Assembly: GCA_019634365.1 (NCBI GenBank)
Contig: JAHQVM010000070.1
Location: 1-64,000 of the forward strand
DNA: 64,000 nucleotides
DNA from: Flavobacteriaceae bacterium
Lineage (GTDB): Bacteria; Bacteroidota; Bacteroidia; Flavobacteriales; Flavobacteriaceae
Reading direction: 5' to 3'
Shown here: one piece after another, positions 1 through 8,890 of the stretch
Position numbering within the stretch: position 1 is the stretch's first letter
Layout: each line of letters opens with the position of its first letter
Notes under the pieces: generated by a model
Told to the model about the DNA's origin: nothing
Seen by the model: only the letters and a program-made list of their open reading frames with translations
The model's database searches: none
Position numbers and translations under genes: made by a program

Positions 1-886
1 GCCAATAATAGGTGCCGGCATTACTAAAGGTGAGGTCTATATTGGTGGCTTGCACAGTTCCGTTTTGAAGAATTACAGAAAAGTCTTCGGTCGTGGAGAT
101 ATCGTATTCGCTACTAATAGGTGAGTTTATGCTACCGGAATCACTGGGGAAATTCCAAGTGAAGGCAATGCTTTCATCTACTGGAAACTCTTCCTCAAAT
201 GCCGGTGTGAGCAAAGAAGGTACGGTTGGGGCCACTGTATCGATAAAGAACGTCCTAAAGAAAAAATCGGTTTCACTGCTCGCGTTTCTAGCCTTTACCT
301 GCCATTCGTATTCGGCATCTTCATCGATGGTACTGGCATCCAATTGTATGGAAGTTGTGGTAAGCCCTTCCTCTAAATACACCGTTACAGAGCCCGATTG
401 GGTAACTTTCAACAATTCAAAAACGTAATCGTCGGCTGCGTCCAAATCGTCCCAGCTAAAAATAATGGAAGGGTCATTGGTGTATAAATTGTCGGTGGGA
501 TTGCCCAAAGTAACAATCTGCCCCGTGAGATCCAGGGAAGTGATCACCTCGAAAGTCCTAGGAAAGGTAAACTGAGTATCATAGGCATTGTTCGAAGCTT
601 TAATCCTCCATTCGTAGGTTCCCGCATCCATCGCTTGGGTGTAGGGAATATCGACTACGGTTGTATCCACGACCAAAGTGGAGCCATCATATACCTGCAA
701 GGTGTAATCCTCTGCGCCGTCCAACGTATTCCATAGAAATTGAACACTGTTCCCTTCGATGGTCTGCCCTTCGGAAGGCGCCACAATGTTTACTTCATCC
801 CCGCTAATGTCCTCTTCGAGAATATCGTCACAACCCAGCCATAATAGGCTCGGGATTAGCCAAAATATATACTTACTTCTTTTCAT
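1..886 (-). CDS. Lipoprotein with fibronectin-III-like repeats, partial (runs off left edge)
   Basis: Reading back from an ATG at 886, the frame stays open to base 1 (295 codons). The N-terminus is a lipoprotein signal with Cys19 after LLWLG, followed by an acidic linker. After that come repeats of about 90-100 residues with the beta-sandwich signatures FxWxxLxxAxxYxxQV and YxWxVKA, typical of fibronectin-III-like or SusE-like modules; at least two full repeats and the start of a third are visible. It overlaps the upstream PilO-like gene by 14 bases, so it belongs to the secretion operon. In pilMNOPQ operons the lipoprotein PilP follows PilO, so the position suggests an assembly lipoprotein, but the repeats are not PilP-like. 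It could instead be a surface substrate. The C-terminus is not visible. Confidence 0.8.
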   Translation of the reverse strand, partial: MKRSKYIFWLIPSLLWLGCDDILEEDISGDEVNIVAPSEGQTIEGNSVQFLWNTLDGAEDYTLQVYDGSTLVVDTTVVDIPYTQAMDAGTYEWRIKASNNAYDTQFTFPRTFEVITSLDLTGQIVTLGNPTDNLYTNDPSIIFSWDDLDAADDYVFELLKVTQSGSVTVYLEEGLTTTSIQLDASTIDEDAEYEWQVKARNASSETDFFFRTFFIDTVAPTVPSLLTPAFEEEFPVDESIAFTWNFPSDSGSINSPISSEYDISTTEDFSVILQNGTVQATNIDLTFSNAGTYYW

Positions 887-1397
887 AATTCTGAAAAATA
901 ATATCGTTGAATAATTCTTTTTTTCTTGTCCTGGGATCCCGCACCGTATAAAAGCGCGAGTTTGCAATTCGGGCGTAATCGAATTGTTTTTCGAAAGCAT
1001 AAATCATCTTTTGAAGGTTTTCGAACGAACCTTTTAGGGTAATTTGGTTGGAATAAATCGTGAAAAACTCATCTTGGGAAATATGCAATTCCGCTATACG
1101 CGCAATCCCAATATCTGTCTCCTGTTGGCTGATAAAATCTAAAATCTCATGCTGTACCCGATTGGGATCTTCCACCTTTTTCCCGATCACATTATCCAAT
1201 AGGGCGACCTCTCCCTGAAGGATGATCAGCTCCTGATCGGAATTTTGATTGGCACTAATGTTTTTCTTGGATTCCTTGTAATATTTGATCGACTGCAAGG
1301 CACCACTAAACGATCGCTTGTAGGCGGTAATGCCCAGAAGCACCGATAGGATAAGGACGGCATAAAACTTTTTCTTGTATGAAAACTGTTCGAACAT
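873..1397 (-). CDS. PilO/GspM-like inner membrane assembly protein
   Basis: A 174-residue bitopic protein with a short basic N-terminus, one membrane helix at about residues 12-27, a coiled-coil-like segment, and a C-terminal alpha/beta domain containing ITLKGSFENLQKMIYAFEKQ. That last segment resembles the PilO/GspM ferredoxin-like fold, where similar ITLKG(S/N)Y motifs occur. Its start codon shares one base with the stop of the GspL/PilMN-like gene (TAATG), indicating coupled translation. Family knowledge: PilO and GspM dimerise with PilN and GspL in the inner membrane platform. The assignment rests on size, topology and operon position; overall similarity is weak. Confidence 0.7.
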   Translation of the reverse strand: MFEQFSYKKKFYAVLILSVLLGITAYKRSFSGALQSIKYYKESKKNISANQNSDQELIILQGEVALLDNVIGKKVEDPNRVQHEILDFISQQETDIGIARIAELHISQDEFFTIYSNQITLKGSFENLQKMIYAFEKQFDYARIANSRFYTVRDPRTRKKELFNDIIFQNYEKK

Positions 1398-2575
1398 TAC
1401 AATTGTATACTTATCGTAAAATCATACTCCCTTTTCAATTCGCTATAGGTAGTTAACTCTACCTTTTGGGTCCATTTCATTTCCTGAAGCCCGCTTACCC
1501 ATTCATTAATACTGCTTCGAGAGGTCGTACTTCCTTGTATGGAAATTAACTTGGGGACAATGGTGATGCTCTCCTCCTTGCGCACTGGATTCGTTAAAGG
1601 GAACACCCCAACCTCTTTGAGCAATACGTCCTTGGGCACGGTTTTGCCGATTTCAGAAATGTAAAAGCTTAAAAAGTATTCAGTACCCAGACTGGAGTTG
1701 CTAATGATATTGAACTTATAGTCCCGATCTTCCTTCAGTGCCCTAATATCATCCAATTGCTGATTCTTCATGCTTAAATCCAATTGGATTTCGGCACTCT
1801 TCTGTCCGTAAAAATCCTGCACCAAATAACTAGTTAACAGCAGGACAAAAAAAGCGACCAAACAACTCACTCCATACACATTGAACATGCGTCTAAAGGT
1901 GGCCTCTTCCTTGTATTCATGCACCATTACGTCGAAATTGGAGCTCACCGCTTCCTTGTCGAAATAGGTCATGAGCGCCGAAAAGGCGATAATCGTATCG
2001 TTTTCAATAACATCCTCGCCCAAGGCAAGCGACTGCAGTAAAGTGATGTCACTGTTTCCCTTGGTTAAGCCCGAGCCGTTAAATTCGTAGGAGTAATGGG
2101 CCGTATGGATCGTCTCATGCGTTCCCGATGCCAAATCCCGCAAAGACTCCATAACATATGGCCCTACGGTGATATCGACTATCTGAAATTGATGGTCTTT
2201 CAAGGTTTCCAAATGACCCTGCACCAATTCACGGCGCACTACAGAAATTAATATCTGAGCGCCCAAATCATATTCTTGAATGTAAAAATCTTCCGGATTC
2301 TGATTAAAAAGCATCCCCTCCAAATAGTTGGGCTGTCGGGCTACCTTTTTATTGATAATTTTACTGCCGGTGATACACAACAACAGAGGAACGTTCTTCT
2401 TACTTTCTGAAACAAACGTCTCCAGGTCCGGAAACTTCTCCTGACTGTGAATATGGAGCGCTCCCTTTCTCCTTTTTACCCGTATGGCATAGTACTTTTC
2501 AGTTCCATTTTCTATATGAAGCTGAACTGCACAGAACTCATTCATTAAATATGTATCGGCAAAAGAAGCTATCAT
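1397..2575 (-). CDS. GspL / PilM-PilN-like platform protein
   Basis: A 392-residue protein in three parts. Residues 1-225 form a cytoplasmic alpha/beta region reminiscent of a divergent PilM/GspL actin-like fold. A single membrane helix follows at about 233-255 (VSCLVAFFVLLLTSYLV). The rest is a coiled coil and a periplasmic domain with IQGSTTSRSSINEWVSGLQ, a typical PilN/GspL fold element. In T2SS and T4P this module connects the cytoplasmic ATPase to the periplasmic ring. It begins directly after the secretin stop codon (TAGATG) and overlaps the PilO-like gene by one base. Sequence identity to characterised GspL appears low, so the call leans on architecture and context. Confidence 0.7.
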   Translation of the reverse strand: MIASFADTYLMNEFCAVQLHIENGTEKYYAIRVKRRKGALHIHSQEKFPDLETFVSESKKNVPLLLCITGSKIINKKVARQPNYLEGMLFNQNPEDFYIQEYDLGAQILISVVRRELVQGHLETLKDHQFQIVDITVGPYVMESLRDLASGTHETIHTAHYSYEFNGSGLTKGNSDITLLQSLALGEDVIENDTIIAFSALMTYFDKEAVSSNFDVMVHEYKEEATFRRMFNVYGVSCLVAFFVLLLTSYLVQDFYGQKSAEIQLDLSMKNQQLDDIRALKEDRDYKFNIISNSSLGTEYFLSFYISEIGKTVPKDVLLKEVGVFPLTNPVRKEESITIVPKLISIQGSTTSRSSINEWVSGLQEMKWTQKVELTTYSELKREYDFTISIQL

Positions 2576-4501
2576 CTAATACACTATTGTGGGTTTTATA
2601 AATACATGGAGTTTCGATTTGGAATTCGATTTTCGTCGACTACTGAAAAACCATTTAATAATGGGAATCCGGGATAGAAAGGGTGTTCCAGTTCCTGAGT
2701 TTTCCCGATCCAGTTCGTCCAATCCTCCCATGAGGATCATTTCGTTATTTTTTACTCGAACCAAGGACTCAAACCGCTGCGTCGCCTTGTCTGGTGGAGC
2801 ATTCTCTCCGGCTCTTCCTAAGAAATCACTTTTCTCCACGCTAATGGTTAAGGTAACTTGCTCATCCTTGGAAACATGGGGAGTAATATTCACCCCCAAA
2901 TTGGCTTCGGTAGATTTCCATTGCCCAGATTGCAGGATATTATCGGTAATTCCGGAGTTGATCAATCGATTGGTCTGTTCGAAATAATAACTGGTTTGCC
3001 CAATCGAAACACTGGCGGCATGACCACTCAGGGTTGCAATTTTGGGAGTCGATTGCAGACTAATCACCGAATTGCTCTCTAAAGCAGAAAGATTGGCATA
3101 AAACTCTTGGGTTACTTTTCCCAAATTGAAAATCCCAAATCCGTTAAAGCCATCGATCAGGTTATTAATCGAGCTGGAATTGAGCGTGACATCGGTATTG
3201 GGGAACAAAACACCCCCCGTTTTAATATCGCGTCCTTCATCGCCCAATAGGGCCTGTAGACCGGTCTGAACATCGAACGACTTTTGGTACTGTACGATAA
3301 GGACTTCGATCTGTACCATGGGAACCACCTTATCTATTTCCCGAATGTAGTCTTTGAGTTCCTCAATCCGTGGTCTGGAGCCTGCGGCAATGATACCGTT
3401 GAGCTCAACGATTTCCTTTACGTCCACATCTTCCAAAAGCGCTTGCGGTAGACTGGCCAACACCAATTCGATGGTGCGATTTTCAAGCTGAATAAGCTCT
3501 GTAACCCTTAATCCCTCGGTATTTTCGCCTCCAATGAAATAGAGTCCTTCGGTTTCCTTGTAGGTGTATTTTTTTCCCTTGAAAATATGTTCCAATAGTT
3601 CGTCGAAACTAATATCATTGGCCAAAAGCGTTGTAGATCCTTCGCTAGGCATATCGTAAAAGAAGTAATTGATCTTAAGAAGCTCGGCAGCTTGGGTAAT
3701 CATGCTTGTAAGATCCGACTCATAGGCACGGACATTGAGATATCCGCTGTCGCTCAGGGTAACAGAAAGCTGTCCCGAACTCGGTGGTGGCGTAGGGTTA
3801 CTCCCGCCCCTTCTTCCATTTCTTCTCGTATTGGCCGTGGCTTGATCTGTTGTTGGGTTTTCGTCCTTTTCCAGAAAATAGAAGTCATTTTCATCCTTGT
3901 TTAAAATCAGATCGTTGGATTTTGCCATCATCTCCATGACCTGATCAAAGGGTCTATTCAGTATATAGGCCGATACTTTTAACTGCTTTACATTGGGAGC
4001 CAGCACCACATTCTTATTGCTTACCTCGGTTATTTTTTCCGCCACTTTGGGAAGGGTGTCGTTTTTCAACTTGATCGAAAGAAAGTCATTCCTATCATTA
4101 TAGGTGATATCGATGGGTTTCTCGACTTTAGGAGGCTCCTTTACCTCCACTGGTGGTTTTCGGCTGAACGAGATAATACTATTTAGGAAACTCACTTCGA
4201 GATCGTATTTCCGAACCAAGAACATAAGGACATCCAATACTTCCACATCGTAAAAATTACTATTCACGATATCGTTCAAATCGTTATCCACACTTATATT
4301 CAATTCATGCTCTTCGGCAATGGAAGTTATAAAGTCGTAAAGGGTAAGACCAGAAATATCGATTCGTACCTTTTCCGAAAGTCCGGTTTGGGTTTCGGCC
4401 AATTCATAGAAACGATTTTCCAATTCGGTATCATCAGGAATTTGGGCAACACCCATAGTAGTTACCATTAGCAAAAGTCCTATTACAATAGATCGTATCA
4501 T
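2576..4501 (-). CDS. gspD: GspD/PilQ-family secretin
   Basis: A 641-residue protein with a Sec signal peptide ending near GVAQ (residue 20). An STN-like domain (about 48-115) is followed by further N-domains, a Pro/Gly/Asn-rich linker (about 225-247) and another small alpha/beta domain (about 250-330). The C-terminal secretin domain (about 385-640) contains VPMVQIEVLIVQYQKSFDV, a LQSTPKIATLSG stretch and a final strand ending in HVFIKPTIVY. Secretins form the outer membrane channel of T2SS, T4P and related machines. Its start overlaps the ATPase stop by 4 bases. There is no N-terminal lipobox, so targeting might need another protein; the lipoprotein at the operon end is a candidate. Confidence 0.92.
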   Translation of the reverse strand: MIRSIVIGLLLMVTTMGVAQIPDDTELENRFYELAETQTGLSEKVRIDISGLTLYDFITSIAEEHELNISVDNDLNDIVNSNFYDVEVLDVLMFLVRKYDLEVSFLNSIISFSRKPPVEVKEPPKVEKPIDITYNDRNDFLSIKLKNDTLPKVAEKITEVSNKNVVLAPNVKQLKVSAYILNRPFDQVMEMMAKSNDLILNKDENDFYFLEKDENPTTDQATANTRRNGRRGGSNPTPPPSSGQLSVTLSDSGYLNVRAYESDLTSMITQAAELLKINYFFYDMPSEGSTTLLANDISFDELLEHIFKGKKYTYKETEGLYFIGGENTEGLRVTELIQLENRTIELVLASLPQALLEDVDVKEIVELNGIIAAGSRPRIEELKDYIREIDKVVPMVQIEVLIVQYQKSFDVQTGLQALLGDEGRDIKTGGVLFPNTDVTLNSSSINNLIDGFNGFGIFNLGKVTQEFYANLSALESNSVISLQSTPKIATLSGHAASVSIGQTSYYFEQTNRLINSGITDNILQSGQWKSTEANLGVNITPHVSKDEQVTLTISVEKSDFLGRAGENAPPDKATQRFESLVRVKNNEMILMGGLDELDRENSGTGTPFLSRIPIIKWFFSSRRKSNSKSKLHVFIKPTIVY

Positions 4502-5904
4502 GATTCTTCTTTATCGTCAATTAATAAGGAATGTACTTCCTCAAGGGTCGTAATCCCACGTTTTACCAAATCGAAAGCTCGGTCGGACAATCTAGTATAA
4601 GACAGTTCGGCATGATTCGACTTAATACTTCCATTCTTAATGGCTGTTTTCACCTCATGGTTTATAGGAATCTGTTCATAGATTGCGATCCTTCCTTTGT
4701 AGCCCGTATGAAAACAGGTGTCGCATCCGACCGGAATGTGATGGGTGGACAATGCCGGAAACATCTTTTTTGATTCGGCATCCACCGGTTCTTCTGCCTT
4801 GCAGTTTTCACACAATCTGCGTACCAATCGTTGGGCCACCGAAACCCGTAGCGTCTCTGCTATCAAAAACGGTGGAACTCCCATATCGATAAGTCTCGAC
4901 AAGGTCCCCAAGGCCGAATTGGTATGAATGGTAGATAGCACCAAATGCCCTGTTAAACTGGCACGGATGGCCATTTGGGCTGTTTGTTCATCCCTAATCT
5001 CACCCAGCATGATAATATCTGGATCCTGCCGTAAAAAGGTTTTTAATGCACTGGAAAATGTAAGACCTATATCCTCTTTCAACTGCACCTGATTAATCCC
5101 GTCCATGGTATATTCAATAGGATCTTCAATGGTTAGGATATTATGGCTTACCTTATTGAGGAGTTTTAAAGTCGCATAGAGTGTGGTCGTTTTACCGGAA
5201 CCTGTAGGACCACTAATGAGAATGATTCCTTTGGATGCATTTACTGCATTGAGATAGATTTTCTTTTCATCCGGCGTCATCCCTAATTGCTCGATAGAAA
5301 TATTGGACGTGTCCCTTCCCAGGATACGCATCACGATTTTTTCACCGTACAAAGTGGGTAAGATGGAAACCCGTATATCGAAATCGGAGTAGTTGATCCT
5401 TCCATCCTGCGGAAGTCGTTTCTCGGTAATATTGAGGTTCGACTTTATCTTAATCTTGTTTACGAGCTCCGGATAGTCTTCAATATTGATGGTATATCGT
5501 TCCAATAGCTTTCCATCGATCCTAAACCGAATTCTAGCCGTATCCTTGAAAACTTCGAAATGTATATCGCTACTTCCCGTAGACTTGGCGTCCCAAATTA
5601 GGCTTTCCAAGAAATCCCCACCTAGTTTAAATTCGGCACTTACTGTACTTTTTCCGCCGGTGCGGTAGTATTTCGAAAGCGCGCTATCAATAAGCGTTTT
5701 CGGAACAGGCTCCCAGAACACTTGTTTGCCAAGAACCATTTCCAACTCTTCGGTAGTGATTCTTTCCAATTGATCCTCCTTAATGTACAGAGTGATCGAT
5801 TCGTCTGAAAAGTCTTTGGGAATCACACCATAGTGATACGCTATTTCTGGCTTTACCACTTGCTGCATTTGGGTGTCTAATGTTATTTCCTGTAATGTAT
5901 TCAC
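4498..5904 (-). CDS. gspE: GspE/PilB-family assembly ATPase
   Basis: A 468-residue cytoplasmic AAA-like secretion ATPase. An N-terminal GspE_N-like domain (about 1-85) precedes the catalytic domain, which has Walker A GPTGSGKT at 232-239, an Asp box near 260, Walker B DIIMLGEIRD at 296-305 and a His box TGHLVLSTIHTN at 318-329. A zinc-binding tetracysteine cluster (C365, C368, C394, C397) is intact, as in GspE and PilB. The protein powers pseudopilus or pilus polymerisation through GspF. No PilT-like retraction ATPase gene is visible in the operon, which favours a secretion-type or non-retracting system. It overlaps the secretin by 4 bases. Confidence 0.96.
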   Translation of the reverse strand: MNTLQEITLDTQMQQVVKPEIAYHYGVIPKDFSDESITLYIKEDQLERITTEELEMVLGKQVFWEPVPKTLIDSALSKYYRTGGKSTVSAEFKLGGDFLESLIWDAKSTGSSDIHFEVFKDTARIRFRIDGKLLERYTINIEDYPELVNKIKIKSNLNITEKRLPQDGRINYSDFDIRVSILPTLYGEKIVMRILGRDTSNISIEQLGMTPDEKKIYLNAVNASKGIILISGPTGSGKTTTLYATLKLLNKVSHNILTIEDPIEYTMDGINQVQLKEDIGLTFSSALKTFLRQDPDIIMLGEIRDEQTAQMAIRASLTGHLVLSTIHTNSALGTLSRLIDMGVPPFLIAETLRVSVAQRLVRRLCENCKAEEPVDAESKKMFPALSTHHIPVGCDTCFHTGYKGRIAIYEQIPINHEVKTAIKNGSIKSNHAELSYTRLSDRAFDLVKRGITTLEEVHSLLIDDKEES

Positions 5905-5920
5905 GAGGTTTATCCTAAGT

Positions 5921-6415
5921 TTAGAAGTAATTAAAAGTGTAAAAAATGTCTTTCTGAAGCACCCAAGCGAATCCTTTCAAGCCAATGAGATAAAACGCCA
6001 ATATTCCTGCAAGGGGAATGGAAGCTTGATGCTTTTTTCTGAAATACAAAAGCGCCAAGAACAATGCTACCACCATTCCTGTGGTAAAAAAGAACAGATA
6101 ATTCTGTACCGCAAACAAGGGAGTAACCGCAAAGAAAAAAAGGACGTCCCCAAGACCAATGTATTTTTTGAATGGGTTGATCCAACGACCATTTTTGGCC
6201 GATAAATAAAGCCACAAAAGCGTGACCATAAGGGTGATAAACAATAGGGTGACTGCAAAAATCGCTATGGGAACTGCGTTGAAAATCAATAAGGAAACCC
6301 CTGCAGCAAATACCAGAATCACCAGAAGGAAATGGATGGCTCGGTATTTAAAATCCTGAAACCCTATGATTCCAAGAAACACGCACAATAGAATATTTAT
6401 CGCCAATACCTCCAT
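5921..6415 (-). CDS. Short A24-family prepilin peptidase
   Basis: A 164-residue polytopic membrane protein made of the catalytic A24 domain only. The two predicted aspartates are visible: D21 in GFQDFKYRAI and D90 in the GLGD motif. Full-length GspO/PilD enzymes carry an extra N-terminal methyltransferase domain with cysteines, which is absent here, so processed pilins may not be N-methylated. It lies between a pseudopilin gene (1-base gap) and the ATPase gene (16-base gap). Inference: it cleaves the four pilin-like proteins of this operon, all of which have Ala at -1. In the family the enzyme acts in the inner membrane, cutting on the cytoplasmic side. Confidence 0.9.
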   Translation of the reverse strand: MEVLAINILLCVFLGIIGFQDFKYRAIHFLLVILVFAAGVSLLIFNAVPIAIFAVTLLFITLMVTLLWLYLSAKNGRWINPFKKYIGLGDVLFFFAVTPLFAVQNYLFFFTTGMVVALFLALLYFRKKHQASIPLAGILAFYLIGLKGFAWVLQKDIFYTFNYF

Positions 6416-6416
6416 A

Positions 6417-6854
6417 CTAGTCTTTGGTTACTTCTTTTAATCCCTTATTGTGATCTATTTCCCAAACATTAAAGGTGCCATCACCATCAAAATCGGATAA
6501 GGCCGTAGCCCTTGCTTTGAAGCTGTTGGTCCCGGATTCCATAATTTCGATTTTGTACACGGCCTGTCCGCCATTGTCAATGGTTAGGGAAGGTTCAAAA
6601 CCCAATTCGCTAAAATCGGAAGTGTATCGGGAGTACCGATAAAAATGACTCTTCTCGAGGGCATAGACATGATTCAACATGGTTTGCGCCTCTATGGCCT
6701 TTGCTTGGCTTATGACAGAGGTCTGATTGGGAAGTACCATCAGAATGAGTATCCCAATGATGCAGAGCACAATGAGAATCTCTGTCATGGAATAGGCCGC
6801 CACAAAAAAGCGACTGTTCTCTTGTTTTCGTAAAATAACCTTTCTTAATAGCAT
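6417..6854 (-). CDS. Major pseudopilin-like protein (GspG-like)
   Basis: A 145-residue protein with a 20-residue basic class III leader, predicted cleavage A20|Y21, Glu at +5 (E25) and a hydrophobic helix ILIVLCIIGILILMVLP. The C-terminal half contains DFDGDGTFNVWEID, an Asp-rich loop like the calcium site of GspG or an EF-hand-like turn. This makes it the best candidate for the major pseudopilin. It lies between GspF (94-base gap) and the prepilin peptidase (1-base gap). The leader is unusually long and the residue at -1 is Ala rather than Gly. It could alternatively be a type IV pilin. Confidence 0.87.
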   Translation of the reverse strand: MLLRKVILRKQENSRFFVAAYSMTEILIVLCIIGILILMVLPNQTSVISQAKAIEAQTMLNHVYALEKSHFYRYSRYTSDFSELGFEPSLTIDNGGQAVYKIEIMESGTNSFKARATALSDFDGDGTFNVWEIDHNKGLKEVTKD

Positions 6855-6948
6855 ATTTCAGCGTTTATTCTTGTTGAGAAAATTAGGCCTAAGCGTTTTA
6901 TATTAAAACAGAATGTGCCCAGTAAACTTTAATTATCGTCTTATATCA

Positions 6949-8088
6949 TTAATTTCCACCTATTACCTCGCTTAAATCGAACATGGGAGCATACATCGAA
7001 ATCATGATCACTCCCACAATCCCACCAATGAACAATATGAGCAAGGGTTCTATAATGGTTCCCATTACTTTGGTTTTATGCTCTACCTCATCATCGTACT
7101 GTTTGGCCAGCCGTACAAACATGGAATCCAATTCATTGATTTGTTCGGCAATGCGTACCATAGAAATAAGGTTGGAATCGAAAATGGAGCTCTTGCTCAA
7201 TGAGTCGCCAAGTCCTATTCCTTTCGTGATGTCCTTTTCGGTCTTTTCCAATGCCTTGGCAATGGGATAAAAACCTATAATATTTCGCACCATTCCTAGG
7301 GATTCCAATAATGATGTTTTGGATACCAACAAAAGTGCCATCGACTGGCAGAAACGGGTGATGTAAATGTCTTTAATGAGTTTTCCGAAAAACGGGATAC
7401 GCAGCACGATGCGCGAACTGGTTCTTTTAAATCCCGGCCGATCCTTGAACTGTTTATAGGCAAGCAGAAGAAGTACCACAGAACCAATGAACAGTAGAAA
7501 TATCATATTGAAATTCTCTGAAAGGGTAATCACATACTTCGTAAGTACCGGCAATTCCCTGTTGAACTGATTGAAAACCGACTCAAACAAGGGAACCACA
7601 TAGGTAAGCATAAAGTATAAGGTGGCCAGTGTAAGCACCATAATAAATGCTGGATAGGTAAGGATGGAAATAACCTGCTTTCGCAGTTTCATCTTGCGTT
7701 CGAAGAACAGCTGAAGTTCTTCTAAAATGGTGTCCAATTTTCGGGTCTCTTCACCAATGCGAATACTGAAAATTTCATACGAAGAAAATCTCCCGGTAGC
7801 ATCCATCGCCTCAAAAAATGCCTTCCCCTTGATCACATCATTCAGCACCCCATCCATAAGTTGTTTTAAATGTTTGTTCTGCTGCTGATCTTTAATAATG
7901 GTAAGCGACGTCTTAAAATCGATCCCAGATTTGAGCAAAATGGACAGATCCTTATAGAGCGCGGCCTTTTTCTTGTCATTGATCTTTTTTGAAGCAAATA
8001 GCTCCCTGGAAAGGAATTCCCCTTTCGGTTTTGCGACCGTCTTGGGCAACGGTTTCACTGTTTTTCCTTTTCCTATACTTATGCTCAT
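6949..8088 (-). CDS. gspF: GspF/PilC-family inner membrane platform protein
   Basis: A 379-residue protein with two repeated GspF domains (about 45-165 and 245-370) and membrane helices near 145-168, 195-215 and 345-368. Typical features include LYKDLSILLKSGIDFKTSL in the first domain, MALLLVSKTSLLESL in the second and the C-terminal EPLLILFIGGIVGVIMISMYAPMF. GspF/PilC is the polytopic platform that couples ATPase motion to pilin extraction. It overlaps the upstream pseudopilin gene by 4 bases (ATGA). The N-terminal 40 residues are basic and not part of the family domain. Confidence 0.95.
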   Translation of the reverse strand: MSISIGKGKTVKPLPKTVAKPKGEFLSRELFASKKINDKKKAALYKDLSILLKSGIDFKTSLTIIKDQQQNKHLKQLMDGVLNDVIKGKAFFEAMDATGRFSSYEIFSIRIGEETRKLDTILEELQLFFERKMKLRKQVISILTYPAFIMVLTLATLYFMLTYVVPLFESVFNQFNRELPVLTKYVITLSENFNMIFLLFIGSVVLLLLAYKQFKDRPGFKRTSSRIVLRIPFFGKLIKDIYITRFCQSMALLLVSKTSLLESLGMVRNIIGFYPIAKALEKTEKDITKGIGLGDSLSKSSIFDSNLISMVRIAEQINELDSMFVRLAKQYDDEVEHKTKVMGTIIEPLLILFIGGIVGVIMISMYAPMFDLSEVIGGN

Positions 8089-8549
8089 TCGGTATCGATT
8101 GAATAGTTGGAAAAATATTGCTTCGCTACATAAAATGGCACGCTCCTTCCCTGAAGGGAGGAAGTGATCGAGATGCTCTCCACGAGTTTATCTCCTGAGT
8201 TCTCCTGCATTAAAAACTTAAAATTCAAGCCTACGATGGCAAGTGAATCCTTCATACGATTCTTTTCCCTGTAAAGCCATGCCCCTTTTCTGTGGTATAC
8301 TACCTCACTTTCATCATAAAACACCATCGAAAATCCATCGTTGGGTGTTGGAACGATCCTGTCACAGGTAAGAACTTCTTCCTGCAATTGATTGTGAAAT
8401 GCCTTTGCGTTATTGAATTCAGTAGAAAAAAGCGCATACCCGCCAACATGGCTGGAAAAAAGAACATAGACCATGTAGACCATCCCAACGATGATGCCCA
8501 TGATGGCCATATTGATGACCATTTCCAAAAGGGTAAATGCTTTAATCAT
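8085..8549 (-). CDS. Pseudopilin-like protein (minor; GspJ/H-like)
   Basis: A 154-residue protein beginning MIKA|FTLLEMVINMAIMGIIVG. This is a short basic leader, predicted cleavage after Ala4, Phe at +1 and Glu9 at +5, followed by a hydrophobic helix. The rest is a soluble beta-rich head with no motif I recognise. It overlaps its neighbours on both sides by 4 bases and lies between another pseudopilin and GspF, the usual place for minor pseudopilins GspH/I/J. Which of these it matches cannot be settled by eye. Confidence 0.85.
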   Translation of the reverse strand: MIKAFTLLEMVINMAIMGIIVGMVYMVYVLFSSHVGGYALFSTEFNNAKAFHNQLQEEVLTCDRIVPTPNDGFSMVFYDESEVVYHRKGAWLYREKNRMKDSLAIVGLNFKFLMQENSGDKLVESISITSSLQGRSVPFYVAKQYFSNYSIDTE

Positions 8550-8890
8550 TCTACTCGTTTATAGATCATTACTTCTTTTTGAAAGTGATTTCGACTTCCC
8601 ACCACGGAAAAGGTTACTCGGTATAGGCCTTTATCCCCTTCTTTAATGGATTTCTTATGGATGGTAAACCCATCAAACTTCTCTGTCCCTTCTTGTATAT
8701 TACTTTCACGAATTGCCTGGGAAACTAGCTTCTCAACCGCATATTCGTAGTCCATTTCCTTGGGAGACGGCGAACTATTCAACACTGCTGAATATGCGAT
8801 GACCCCAATGAGCGAACAAATCGTGATGATCGTGATTGCTACAATGGTTTCCGTTAAAGAAGAAGCTGTTATGAAAAGGTTCTTTTTCAT
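8546..8890 (-). CDS. Pseudopilin-like protein (minor; GspI/H-like)
   Basis: A 114-residue protein with class III leader MKKNLFITA|SSLTET: Ala9 at -1, Ser at +1 and Glu14 at +5. A hydrophobic helix IVAITIITICSLIGVIAY and a small head follow. Its size and the small residue at +1 resemble GspI-type minor pseudopilins. Four-base overlaps with both flanking genes show tight translational coupling. The absence of Phe at +1 and of Gly at -1 is unusual compared with Pseudomonadota pseudopilins. Confidence 0.82.
   Translation of the reverse strand: MKKNLFITASSLTETIVAITIITICSLIGVIAYSAVLNSSPSPKEMDYEYAVEKLVSQAIRESNIQEGTEKFDGFTIHKKSIKEGDKGLYRVTFSVVGSRNHFQKEVMIYKRVE

Noticed and set aside
5873-6205. Plus-strand ORF over the prepilin peptidase
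   Set aside because: Antisense to the peptidase, which has both catalytic aspartates; no independent support.
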